Shown here in pieces: positions 1-7,481 of a stretch of DNA of 29,037 bases (positions are counted from its first letter, which is position 1; each line of letters opens with the position of its first letter). The DNA is from Deltaproteobacteria bacterium (lineage in GTDB: Bacteria; Desulfobacterota; Desulfobacteria; Desulfobacterales; ETH-SRB1), in the NCBI GenBank assembly GCA_019314185.1, contig JAFCZU010000055.1, forward strand, positions 1-29,037, read 5' to 3'. The notes beneath the pieces were generated by a model. The model was not told where the DNA came from, made no database searches, and saw only the letters and a list, made by a program, of their open reading frames with translations. Both the position numbers and the translations under genes were made by a program.

Positions 1-1
1 C

Positions 2-196
<195 letters not shown>

Positions 197-286
197 GATA
201 TCCTTAGGGCTTGAATGAAACTCGTACTTGCCCGCAATGACAGAAATTCGCAGATCTTAAATATATTGAGATCCTTCCCGGCCTGC

Positions 287-772
287 CTACATTTCCAATT
301 TTCCAGATTGAATGTTATGGTGATATTTAAGCTGAATACCTTTTAGAAAATTACGCAAGATCTGATCTTTACAGTCACGGTAGTTTTTATGCGCCGGCTT
401 ACGGAAAAAGGCGCTTAATTCGTGTCTGCTCATACGAAAGTCAGCCAGGTTCATAATCTCCAATATGTCTTTGTCTTTCAGGTTTAATGCGATTTTTAAT
501 TTTCTGAAAATAATATTGTTAGTTAAATGTTGCTCCGGTTTGGGTTGCGGTCCTTCTTTTTTGCCTCGTTTATCGTTAATCAAACCATTCAGGAAAATTG
601 CCATCTGAGTGTCGCTGCATTTCTGATAAGCAGAATCATCATCTTTTTTTAACCAATTGCTGATCTGCTCCCGCGTTACTTGATGATCAGCTAAGCCAAA
701 TAAAGCGATCATTTTCGAATCATCAAAATTGAAAGTGTAGCGTATGCGGCGCAAGATATCATTATTAATCAT
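287..772 (-). CDS. DUF1456 family protein (YehS-like)
   Basis: This 161-residue protein consists of two copies of a domain of about 65 residues, at roughly residues 2-66 and 84-149. Each copy starts with a pattern like NNDILRRIRYTF or NNIIFRKLKIAL. Each also contains a LADxxxxRxxxxxxxxK-type stretch (GLADHQVTREQ, NLADFRMSRHE), and each ends in a hydrophobic helix (AIFLNGLI, LRNFLKGI). This internal duplication and the length fit the DUF1456 family, whose E. coli member is YehS. The biochemical function is unknown. A charged linker rich in K, G and P joins the two halves. It is transcribed alone, convergent with cheB. The ATG at 772 has only a weak purine-rich upstream stretch. Confidence 0.85.
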   Translation of the reverse strand: MINNDILRRIRYTFNFDDSKMIALFGLADHQVTREQISNWLKKDDDSAYQKCSDTQMAIFLNGLINDKRGKKEGPQPKPEQHLTNNIIFRKLKIALNLKDKDILEIMNLADFRMSRHELSAFFRKPAHKNYRDCKDQILRNFLKGIQLKYHHNIQSGKLEM

Positions 773-1175
773 AAGTATTCTCTGATCTAAATTGTAGTTG
801 TATCACAACGGCCCACTTGCTGATTACCCTTACTTTAATATATTTTTATGTTCTCTATTATCAGTTAAATTTCTTTAGGAGGCAAGTATAAATAAGTTGT
901 ACAGATTGCTCCGTAATTTTGTTTGTTTTCAAGGCGCGTTAAGGCGCGCATAACGAGTTGTGTAAGTCTTGACGGAACACAGAAAACAAGCAAAAGGACA
1001 AGCAAGATGTATAAGTTGTTTTTACTTGACGACTTATTGAGGAGGAGAGGGATAGCTCCATTCTTTGTTGATTGCTGGACACTTTGTTATTCCCACAAAA
1101 AAGGGGTCTAATGCCGCTGTCCTGCGGAATTGCCTTTGCGCTCGAACAAAATTAAATATTTTTCAAAGGTTTTGT
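773..1175. other. Intergenic region without a supported gene
   Basis: These 403 bases lie upstream of the leftward DUF1456 gene and downstream of the leftward Hsp20 cluster. A 62-codon open frame at 923-1111 has a strongly basic composition, no recognisable motif and no Shine-Dalgarno, so I do not call it. The stretch near 931-950 contains a short direct repeat of AAGGCGCG. No tRNA, terminator with a T-tract or clear promoter is visible. Confidence 0.5.
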
Positions 1176-1682
1176 TCATTCTGTCTTTACAGGAATTTTT
1201 TTACTTAAATTTGCAGATGCTTCTGTTTTGGGAATGGTAACGCAAAGAACACCTTTTTTAAAAGAGGCTGCTGCATTTTCCTTGTCGATAATTTCTACCG
1301 GCAAGGGAATTGCCCTGTAGAAAGAACCGTAACGTCTCTCTATAGACCATGACTCTTTATCTTTTTCTTTTTTCTCTTCCTTTTTTTCACCCTTTATTAT
1401 CAGAGAGTCACCAGAAAGAGACACATCTATATCTTTTTCGTCCATTCCCGGGAGTTCAGCCGTAACTGTGATTTCTTTGTCATTTTCTTTAACATCGACT
1501 TCTGGGGAAAACTTTCCATACCACTCGTCCATTCCCCTGAAAGGTTCCAATTCAAAGTCTCCGAAAAACGAATTAAATAACTGATTCATTTGTTTCTGGA
1601 GGGAGATGAGTGGATGTTTTTCTTCCTGTCTTACAGGGATATTTTTTCTCTGACTTCTTTTTATGAGATCCTTGACAGCCAT
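1176..1682 (-). CDS. Hsp20/alpha-crystallin small heat-shock protein, third gene of a trio
   Basis: An ATP-independent holdase of the small heat-shock family, 168 residues from the chosen start. The alpha-crystallin domain covers roughly the second two-thirds: PEVDVKENDKEITVTAELPG, then RRYGSFYRAIPLP, then the hallmark FKKGVLCVTIPK. The C-terminal tail KKIPVKTE resembles the I/V-x-I/V anchor used in oligomer assembly. An earlier in-frame ATG at 1724 would overlap the upstream gene. The ATG at 1682 is preceded by AAAGGAGGAATGGAAA, a strong ribosome binding site at good spacing, so it is preferred. It is the last gene of a three-gene leftward unit, separated from the middle gene by 22 bp, which suggests co-transcription. 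Confidence 0.92.
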   Translation of the reverse strand: MAVKDLIKRSQRKNIPVRQEEKHPLISLQKQMNQLFNSFFGDFELEPFRGMDEWYGKFSPEVDVKENDKEITVTAELPGMDEKDIDVSLSGDSLIIKGEKKEEKKEKDKESWSIERRYGSFYRAIPLPVEIIDKENAAASFKKGVLCVTIPKTEASANLSKKIPVKTE

Positions 1683-1704
1683 TTTCCATTCCTCCTTTTT
1701 TTTG

Positions 1705-2109
1705 CTATGCGGCCTTGACTTCAATCTTTTTTGTCTTTGCGGGACCGGCTTTTGGGAGTATTAGTTTTAACCTGCCGTTTTTGACTGTTGCCTCAATTTT
1801 ATCACGATCAATATTGCTTGAGATTTCAAAAACGCGCCGATAATCACCAACATTATATTCTGCGTGAGCAAGTCTGTAATTCTTGTAATGTTCCGGTTCA
1901 ATGGTTCCGGTAATTGTAAGGATGCTTTTTTCCAAAAAAATGTCTGAGCTTTGTTCGTTAACACCCGGCATATTGGCAATCAGAACAATGGCATCATTTG
2001 TTTCTGTAATATCAACAGTTGGAATATACACTCTTCTGTTTCTTGTATGTTCTGCCTCTGACAAAGGCTGTTCCTCTTTGGTCTGGAGTTTCTGTTTTTC
2101 GTTTACCAT
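1705..2109 (-). CDS. Hsp20/alpha-crystallin small heat-shock protein, middle gene of a trio
   Basis: This 134-residue protein is the shortest and most divergent of the three Hsp20 proteins. The alpha-crystallin domain is recognisable from YIPTVDITETNDAIVLIANM through YRRVFEISSNIDRDKIEATV to KNGRLKLILPK. The end, KKIEVKAA, carries an I-x-V anchor. The usual ERxYGxFxRxxxLP segment is altered here to VGDYRRVFEISSNID, so client or oligomer behaviour may differ. The start at 2109 has AAAGGAGGTAATCTTC in front of it, a near-ideal ribosome binding site. The gene sits 14 bp downstream of the first hsp20 and 22 bp upstream of the third, so all three are probably one transcript. Confidence 0.9.
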   Translation of the reverse strand: MVNEKQKLQTKEEQPLSEAEHTRNRRVYIPTVDITETNDAIVLIANMPGVNEQSSDIFLEKSILTITGTIEPEHYKNYRLAHAEYNVGDYRRVFEISSNIDRDKIEATVKNGRLKLILPKAGPAKTKKIEVKAA

Positions 2110-2123
2110 GAAGATTACCTCCT

Positions 2124-2567
2124 TTATTCAGTCTTGATACTGATTTTTTTGGGTTTATTTTCTTCTGCACGGGGCAGTACAATTTTCAGTACACCTTTTT
2201 CATATTTTGCTTCAACCTTATCCGCATCAACCTTGAAAGGAAGCTGTATTGATCTGTTAAAACGGCCATAAGCCCTTTCTCTACGGTGACAGATTTCTCC
2301 CTCCTTAAATGCATCTGAAGGTCTGGAACCGCTTATGGTAAGCGTGTCACCGGTAACGGAAATATTAATATTTCCAGGTTCAATACCCGGTATTTCGGAA
2401 GTGACAATTATATCATCTTCCCCAGTCCAGATATTCACTGCAGGATATTCACGTGTAAATGGAAGGTTTTCTCCTGTAAAGAGACGATCCATTTCGTGCT
2501 GCAAACGCTGCATTTCCTGCCATACATCTCCTGTTTCTCCAATTCTTCTTAAATTTGACAAAAGCAT
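2124..2567 (-). CDS. Hsp20/alpha-crystallin small heat-shock protein, first gene of a trio
   Basis: A 147-residue small heat-shock protein of the classical bacterial type. The N-terminal arm has a DVWQEMQRLQHEMDRLF pattern common to this family. The alpha-crystallin domain runs from YPAVNIWTGEDDIIVTSEIP through RRERAYGRFNRSIQLP to YEKGVLKIVLPR, and the tail KKISIKTE holds the I-x-I motif. It holds unfolding proteins for later refolding by DnaK or ClpB. The start at 2567 is preceded by AAAGGAGGAACATTT, a strong ribosome binding site. It leads the three-gene unit. No CIRCE element or convincing heat-shock sigma factor promoter could be read upstream. Confidence 0.94.
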   Translation of the reverse strand: MLLSNLRRIGETGDVWQEMQRLQHEMDRLFTGENLPFTREYPAVNIWTGEDDIIVTSEIPGIEPGNINISVTGDTLTISGSRPSDAFKEGEICHRRERAYGRFNRSIQLPFKVDADKVEAKYEKGVLKIVLPRAEENKPKKISIKTE

Positions 2568-3366
2568 AAATGTTCCTCCTTTCTCATACTGTTATGAGGC
2601 CTTTGAATTTCTTCATTTTAACAATGCATCGATAAGTTTAAAAAATTCAAAAGTTTCGTTATATACTTAACTTCTTGAAACCCCATTCGGCGCTTATCTT
2701 TAAGACACAGATTACTGGGATTACGGCTTAAGTTTATCGCGCGCTTGATGCGGAACAGGAACAGGAAACAGTTCGTGTATTTTTACTTTGTTACAATATA
2801 ATCAAGAGATGTTTGATTTGTAAATAAGGTGAAAGACTCATTTTCATGGGAGAAATTCTTGGAAAACAGGAAATTGTCACAATTTTCAAAGTTTAACCGT
2901 CGCTGTTCACAATTTAAAATTAGAAATTGGGGAGAGATGAACACGTTTCGTAAAAAGTGTTTTTTTGGTTTTTTATGAAAAGCATAAACTTTACTCAAGT
3001 TTCGCACCCTTGATTTCTATCAATATCAAGACGGTAAGGGGTGAAAATAACATTTTTACAGCGAAACCATTTACTTATATTTTGTAAACAGCAACCTGTG
3101 CAACATACATTATGATCAGGCGCAAAGTAGATATAACATATTTAATTTAATGATGTATTAAGCATCAATCTTATACTGATTGATTGGCACCGTTGTAAAA
3201 ACCACAGGCAGTATATTTCGGTTTAAAATTTATTTTTAGCCCTTGCCGTCTAACGTTTTGGCTAAATTAAAGGGTGCGAAACTTGAGAACTTTAGCTTAC
3301 TTCAAGTTCTTGCAGTGTTTCTTCAGGAATCAGCGCTTGCTTTGCTGAACCTCCAAGTGTTTCTTT
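2568..3366. other. Spacer between the hsp20 trio and typA, containing a MITE
   Basis: Bases 2568-2993 are AT-rich and should hold the promoter of the leftward hsp20 unit, but I cannot place it. Bases 2994-3287 are a MITE copy, described separately. Bases 3292-3366 extend the typA frame past its stop codon; see findings. The open frame at 2783-3007 starts inside the MITE, lacks a ribosome binding site and has no recognisable motif, so it is not called. Confidence 0.6.
2987..3294 (+). mobile_element. MITE-like element, copy 1, with target-site duplication
   Basis: The element proper is 2994-3287 (294 bp). It begins CTCAAGTTTCGCACCCTT and ends with the reverse complement AAGGGTGCGAAACTTGAG, a perfect 18-bp terminal inverted repeat apart from the innermost base. 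Imperfect complementarity continues to about 75 bp from each end, including GACGGTAAGGG on the left and CCCTTGCCGTC on the right. It is flanked by an exact 7-bp duplication, AACTTTA, at 2987-2993 and 3288-3294. There is no transposase frame, so it is non-autonomous. The second copy at 5574-5867 is in opposite orientation. I could not assign the parent transposase family from the terminal repeat. Confidence 0.88.
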
Positions 3367-5190
3367 TTACCGTTCTTTCATCGCATATCTTTTATTTGTG
3401 GACAGGATGCTTTTCCTGATACGTATCGATTTTGGCGTGATCTCGACCATCTCATCGTTTTTTATGAAATTTATTGCTTGCTCAAGCGTTACAGGCCTTA
3501 CAGGGGCCAGGATGATATTGTCATCCTTTCCTGATGCGCGCATATTAGAGAGCTTTTTTTCCTTGCAAGGGTTAACAGTAATATCATTTTGCCGGTTGTG
3601 TTCCCCTATAATCATGCCTTCGTAAACAGGATTTCCAGGGACAATAAAGATTTGTCCTCTTGGTTCAAGATTAGAAAGAGCATATGCAACCGCCTTTCCT
3701 TTTCTGTCTGCGACCAGAGAACCGGTAACTCTTGACTTGAAATCTCCTCTGTATTCGTCGTAACCTGCAAAGATAGAATTCATTATTCCGGTACCCTTGG
3801 TATCGGTCAAAAATTCATCTCTGTAACCTATAAGCGCCCTGGAAGGAATGTTAAATTCTATTCTCACCCTTCCTTTTCCATCATTAACAAGATTAATCAG
3901 TTTTCCTTTTTTTATGGAAAGTTTTTCCGTAATAATTCCCAGAAAATGTTCGTCACAATCGATAAAGAGCTGTTCTGTTGGTTCAAGCTTCTTGCCATTT
4001 TCATGTTTATAGATTACTTCAGGACGGCCTACGCAAAGTTCAAAACCTTCTCTCCTCATGGTTTCGATCAGGATAGCCATTTGAAATTCGCCTCTTCCCT
4101 TGACAATAAAGCTTTCCTTATTTTCTGTTTCTTCAACCCTCATAGCCACATTTCTTAAGGTTTCCTTTACAAGCCGTTCGTATATTTTACTTGATTGAAC
4201 ATATTTTCCTTCTTTTCCGGCGAAAGGAGAATTGTTTATAGTAAACTTCATCGATACGGTAGGCTCATCGACTTTTATTCTTTTTAAGGCTTTTGGACTT
4301 TCTTTTGTACAGATTGTATCTCCTATCCTGACATTTTCTATTCCTGAAAGTATAACAATATCACCGGCCCCGGCGATTTTAACCTCTTTAAGATCCAGGC
4401 CGTCATATGTTTTTAGATTTGAGATTTTAAGTGGCACAGGCTCGTTGTTTTCATTGATACAGACAAGATTTTCGTTGGATTTTACATGTCCGTTAGATAT
4501 CCTGCCTACGGCAAGCCTGCCCAGATAGTCAGAATAATCGAGATCTGATACCAGCATCTGGAAAGGTTCTTCCTGATCATAAGAAGGGGCCGGGATATTA
4601 TCCAATATTGTATCAAAAAGCAGATTTAGATTATCCCCCTTATCATTCAATGATTTTTTAACAATTCCATCTCGCCCTATGGCGTAGAGCAAAGGGAACT
4701 CAAGCTGGTTGTCCGTGGCGTCAAGGTCTATAAAAAGATCGTATATTTCGTTTAGAACTTCATCCGGGCGGGCGTCCTTTCGATCGATCTTGTTAATTAC
4801 CACTATAATTGTAAGTCCTGCTTTTAGTGCCTTTTTTAATACAAAACGTGTTTGGGGCAAAGGGCCTTCCGAAGCATCAACCAAAAGGAGCGCTCCATTT
4901 GCCATGGAAAGCGCTCTTTCCACCTCACCGCCAAAATCAGCATGGCCAGGGGTATCTATGATATTTATCTTTATTCCTTTCCAGACCACGGAACAGTTTT
5001 TAGCAGCAATGGTAATTCCTCTTTCGCGTTCCAGATCCATACTGTCCATTATTCTTTCATCTACTTCCTGCCCGGTTCTGAATAATCCGCTTTGTCTTAA
5101 CATACCATCAACAAGCGTGGTTTTGCCATGATCAACATGGGATATGATTGCGATATTTCTTACTTTCTCATTTTTTGCGAAATTCGTCAT
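3367..5190 (-). CDS. typA: Translational GTPase TypA/BipA
   Basis: TypA is a ribosome-associated GTPase of the EF-G/LepA superfamily, involved in 50S assembly and stress or low-temperature growth. The protein is 607 residues, the usual family length. G-domain motifs are visible: HVDHGKTT at residues 18-25 (G1), RERGIT at 55-60 (switch I), DTPGH at 79-83 (G3) and NKID at 133-136 (G4). The EF-G-like domains and the TypA-specific C-terminal domain follow, with EPRGQIF and NMRASGKDD in the latter. An ATG 16 codons upstream (5238) lies inside a palindrome. The ATG at 5190 has AAAGGAATAAATTA before it and directly precedes the conserved start of the domain. The gene is monocistronic, lies between two inverted MITE copies and has a structured leader. 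Confidence 0.96.
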   Translation of the reverse strand: MTNFAKNEKVRNIAIISHVDHGKTTLVDGMLRQSGLFRTGQEVDERIMDSMDLERERGITIAAKNCSVVWKGIKINIIDTPGHADFGGEVERALSMANGALLLVDASEGPLPQTRFVLKKALKAGLTIIVVINKIDRKDARPDEVLNEIYDLFIDLDATDNQLEFPLLYAIGRDGIVKKSLNDKGDNLNLLFDTILDNIPAPSYDQEEPFQMLVSDLDYSDYLGRLAVGRISNGHVKSNENLVCINENNEPVPLKISNLKTYDGLDLKEVKIAGAGDIVILSGIENVRIGDTICTKESPKALKRIKVDEPTVSMKFTINNSPFAGKEGKYVQSSKIYERLVKETLRNVAMRVEETENKESFIVKGRGEFQMAILIETMRREGFELCVGRPEVIYKHENGKKLEPTEQLFIDCDEHFLGIITEKLSIKKGKLINLVNDGKGRVRIEFNIPSRALIGYRDEFLTDTKGTGIMNSIFAGYDEYRGDFKSRVTGSLVADRKGKAVAYALSNLEPRGQIFIVPGNPVYEGMIIGEHNRQNDITVNPCKEKKLSNMRASGKDDNIILAPVRPVTLEQAINFIKNDEMVEITPKSIRIRKSILSTNKRYAMKER

Positions 5191-5222
5191 TAATTTATTC
5201 CTTTTGTTAAACAGTATTACGA

Positions 5223-5252
5223 AAACCCTATTAATCATGATTAATAGGGTTT
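5223..5252. promoter_or_regulatory. typA: Perfect 30-bp palindrome in the typA leader
   Basis: The two 15-base halves are exactly complementary, with outer AAACCCTATTAATCA pairing with TGATTAATAGGGTTT. It lies 33 bp upstream of the typA start codon, between a terminator-like hairpin and the ribosome binding site. It could be a dimeric-regulator operator or an RNA hairpin; the sequence alone does not decide. Confidence 0.6.
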
Positions 5253-5271
5253 GGGGCTATAATTATTATAT

Positions 5272-5307
5272 TTTTAAAAACAAAAACCTGGTCCTCATGA
5301 CCAGGTC
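5272..5307 (-). terminator. Rho-independent terminator read leftward, in the typA 5' leader
   Basis: On the minus strand an 8-bp perfect stem, ACCTGGTC with GACCAGGT (5299-5306 and 5286-5293), closes a 5-base loop. It is followed at once by TTTTTGTTTTT. On the plus strand no T-tract follows, so it works leftward. No leftward gene lies just upstream of it. It therefore either attenuates typA or ends an antisense or small RNA starting between about 5310 and 5570. Confidence 0.7.
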
Positions 5308-5573
5308 AAAACTCTCTATCTCTCAGATTTATTTTTTTTAGTCAAGAGCGATTTGATTTCTCTCATAGATTTTTCTTTTAAATGCGCTTAAAATGTTGAT
5401 AGCAGCCAGTTATGATTTGACATCAAATGATGGAAGCTGTAATTTAATATAAATTATCTTCAATTGAGCAGGTATGATCCCAGAGGGTACAAAGAGCCAA
5501 GGACTCAAGGGTTCGAGTTGCATGAAGTGAAGCTACAGCGCTCAATGCTAAAGAATTATAAAGAATTAAAAGT
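5307..5573. other. Spacer upstream of typA, no gene seen
   Basis: This AT-rich stretch lies between the leader terminator and MITE copy 2. On the minus strand it contains TTGACT (5340-5345), a candidate -35 box for typA, but the sequence about 17 bases further on (GAGATA) is a poor -10. At 5497-5517 there is a degenerate array of 7-bp units (CCAAGGA, CTCAAGG, GTTCGAG). The GGTTCGAG within it is not a tRNA T-arm because the flanking bases do not pair. Confidence 0.45.
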
Positions 5574-5875
5574 CTCAAGTTTCGCACCCTTCAATTTAGC
5601 CAAAGCGTTAGACGGCAAGGGCTAAAAATAAATTTTAAACCGAAATATACTGCCTGTGGTTTTTACAACAGCGCCAATCAATCAGTATAAGATTGATGCT
5701 TAATACATCATTAAATTAAATATGTTATATCTCCTTTGCACCTGATCATAATGTATGTTGCACAGGCTGCTGCTTACAAAATATAAGCAAATGATTTCGC
5801 TGTAAAAATGTTATTTTCAACCATTACCGTCTTGATATTGATAGAAATCAAGGGTGCGAAACTTGAGCTAAAAGT
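5567..5875 (-). mobile_element. MITE-like element, copy 2, inverted relative to copy 1
   Basis: The element proper is 5574-5867, again exactly 294 bp. Read on the minus strand it aligns with copy 1 without gaps and with about 12 mismatches by hand count (about 96% identity). The same 18-bp ends, CTCAAGTTTCGCACCCTT and its complement, are intact. Flanks carry TAAAAGT at 5567-5573 and 5869-5875, a 7-bp duplication with one extra C on the right. The two copies therefore inserted at different targets. It lies between the typA promoter region and the kinase-like gene at 5955. Confidence 0.88.
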
Positions 5876-5954
5876 CATACAAACGCTTAAATTCTTGACT
5901 TTTGGAATCCTTGGATCCTCTTCCCCAAAATTTTCATAAGATAGAGAGGTAGGT

Positions 5955-6926
5955 ATGGCAAAATTTATATCTCAAGAGACTCTTCATCAAAGGGTTGCGC
6001 GTTGGGCTTCTCCTCGTCCGGAAAGTTATCGGTTTAAAATTTATAAAGATACCTCAGATTTCTTCCGTGTCGAATATGGGAGTGTGGTTATTCTTAATGA
6101 AAAACCCTTTTTGATTCAGCATAATGCAAAGGAAGGACGTTTCGGGCTTGATGATGAGGAAAAATTCTGGGTTAAACGATCAATTGATTTAACCGATGGA
6201 AGCAGGAAGATATTAAAACTTGTTTTTCATGAAAAGTTTATTTCTACTATAGCAGGCGTTCCGTTCGAGTGCTTTAGAAGTCCCAGAAAAGAGGCGCGCA
6301 TCTTAAAGCTGGTGGCGGGTCATAAAAATTTCATGCATGGATATGCAGTAGATGATGCAAGGGGAAATATTGTTAGAGTATTAGACATAATTAATGGGGA
6401 AACTATTCATGATTATGTGCAAAGTTTAAATCTTGATCATAAAATCTATTTTTATGAACTGTTTCCCGACATCTTAAATAACTATATTGAGTGTATTAAA
6501 GCGATTAAATTTCTACACGAAAATGGTGAGAAACACGGCGATATTCGTAGAGATCATATTTTTATTGACAGGAACAGCAAAGATTTCCGCTGGATAGATT
6601 TTGATTATAATTACAAGCAGAGAGAGAATATATATGCTTATGATCTCTTTGGTCTGGGCAATATTTTAATATTTTTGACGGGAATGGGCGACTTGATGAT
6701 GACTGATCTTACAAAACAAAACCATCCTGCTTTAAGTTCGCTGACAGCTAATGACGTTAATATTGTTTTTCACAATCGTGTGGCAAATTTAAAAAAGGTT
6801 TATCCCTATATACCCGAAACTTTTAACAGAGTGCTCATGCATTTTTCGCGAGGCGCCAACTGGTTTTATGATAACACCAGTCAGTTGCTGGAGGATTTAC
6901 TACAGGCCCAATTAAAACTACATTAG
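5955..6926 (+). CDS. Protein-kinase-fold protein, atypical, next to a universal stress protein
   Basis: This 323-residue protein has a kinase-like catalytic core. Candidate ATP-binding lysine K88 lies in KILKLVF, and a candidate helix-C glutamate E113 lies in RKEARIL. The catalytic-loop pattern HGDIRRDH has D196 as general base. A D-F-D triplet (215-217) sits in place of DFG, and the helix-F aspartate D230 is in YAYDLFGLG. The asparagine normally five residues after the catalytic aspartate is H201, so activity is uncertain; pseudokinase or lipopolysaccharide/aminoglycoside-kinase-like folds are alternatives. No membrane segment is seen. The start has GAGG five bases upstream. It lies 20 bp upstream of the usp gene on the same strand, so the two are probably co-transcribed. 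The substrate is unknown. Confidence 0.7.
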   Translation: MAKFISQETLHQRVARWASPRPESYRFKIYKDTSDFFRVEYGSVVILNEKPFLIQHNAKEGRFGLDDEEKFWVKRSIDLTDGSRKILKLVFHEKFISTIAGVPFECFRSPRKEARILKLVAGHKNFMHGYAVDDARGNIVRVLDIINGETIHDYVQSLNLDHKIYFYELFPDILNNYIECIKAIKFLHENGEKHGDIRRDHIFIDRNSKDFRWIDFDYNYKQRENIYAYDLFGLGNILIFLTGMGDLMMTDLTKQNHPALSSLTANDVNIVFHNRVANLKKVYPYIPETFNRVLMHFSRGANWFYDNTSQLLEDLLQAQLKLH

Positions 6927-6946
6927 TACTTGCAAGGAGGAAAAGC

Positions 6947-7414
6947 ATGAATAAAGAGCATACTTTTAATAAGAATATTCTTATTGCAGTTGATGAGTCA
7001 GAGAATTCCCGTCGTGCGGTTTTATATGTGGCTCACCTTCTCGAAGGCGCAGAAGGTTTCAGGATTACTGTTTTGCATGTAATTAATGAACCGGAAGAAG
7101 ATTATTTTCCTACAAGCATTGAAAAGGAGAAATGGCTCAGCCAGTATAAAAAGAAAGTTGATAAAATGCTTGAAGACTACCGTCAGATATTGATACAGCG
7201 TGGTTTTGATCAGAGCGTGGTTTCGGTTCGCTCCACCTTGCGCTACTGTCCATCCATGGCACAATGTATTCTGGAAGAAAGAGATGAGACAGAATACAGC
7301 ACCGTAGTTGTTGGAAGACAAGGGCTTTCACGAAGCGAGGAATTTCTTTTCGGTAGTGTATCCAGTAAGATCGTTAACTATGCGCGTAATTGTACGGTTT
7401 GGGTGGTTGAATAA
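6947..7414 (+). CDS. Universal stress protein, UspA family
   Basis: A single Usp domain of 155 residues. It opens with KNILIAVDESENSRRAVLYV, the first strand and helix of the fold. The ATP-binding signature G-x2-G-x9-G-S is present near the end in GRQGLSRSEEFLFGSVS, so this is likely an ATP-binding Usp. It ends with the typical hydrophobic strand CTVWVVE. Usp proteins accumulate under starvation and other stress and often act as dimers. AAGGAGGAAAAGC precedes the ATG, a strong ribosome binding site. The kinase-like gene immediately upstream suggests a functional pair, possibly with the Usp as substrate or nucleotide-sensing partner; that link is inference. Confidence 0.92.
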   Translation: MNKEHTFNKNILIAVDESENSRRAVLYVAHLLEGAEGFRITVLHVINEPEEDYFPTSIEKEKWLSQYKKKVDKMLEDYRQILIQRGFDQSVVSVRSTLRYCPSMAQCILEERDETEYSTVVVGRQGLSRSEEFLFGSVSSKIVNYARNCTVWVVE

Positions 7415-7481
7415 AAGTATCCTTCGAACAAAAAAATGAGAGTGCTGATCAGACATTCAAGCAGAATAGGGGACCCTCACT

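Noticed and set aside
923..1111. 62-codon open frame in the spacer right of DUF1456
   Set aside because: No ribosome binding site, no motif, basic low-information composition; likely chance.
2670..2700. CTTGAAACCCCATT resembling heat-shock sigma-factor promoter boxes near the hsp20 genes
   Set aside because: It reads on the wrong strand for the leftward hsp20 genes and has no spacer between the two boxes.
2783..3007. 74-codon leftward open frame
   Set aside because: Its start lies in the MITE terminal repeat, it has no ribosome binding site and its sequence is not protein-like.
3367..5310. typA plus the MITE pair as a composite transposon
   Set aside because: Each MITE has its own different target-site duplication, so they inserted independently rather than carrying typA in as a unit.
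5497..5520. GGTTCGAG resembling a tRNA T-arm
   Set aside because: Flanking bases do not form a T-stem and no acceptor or anticodon stem is found; it belongs to a 7-bp array.
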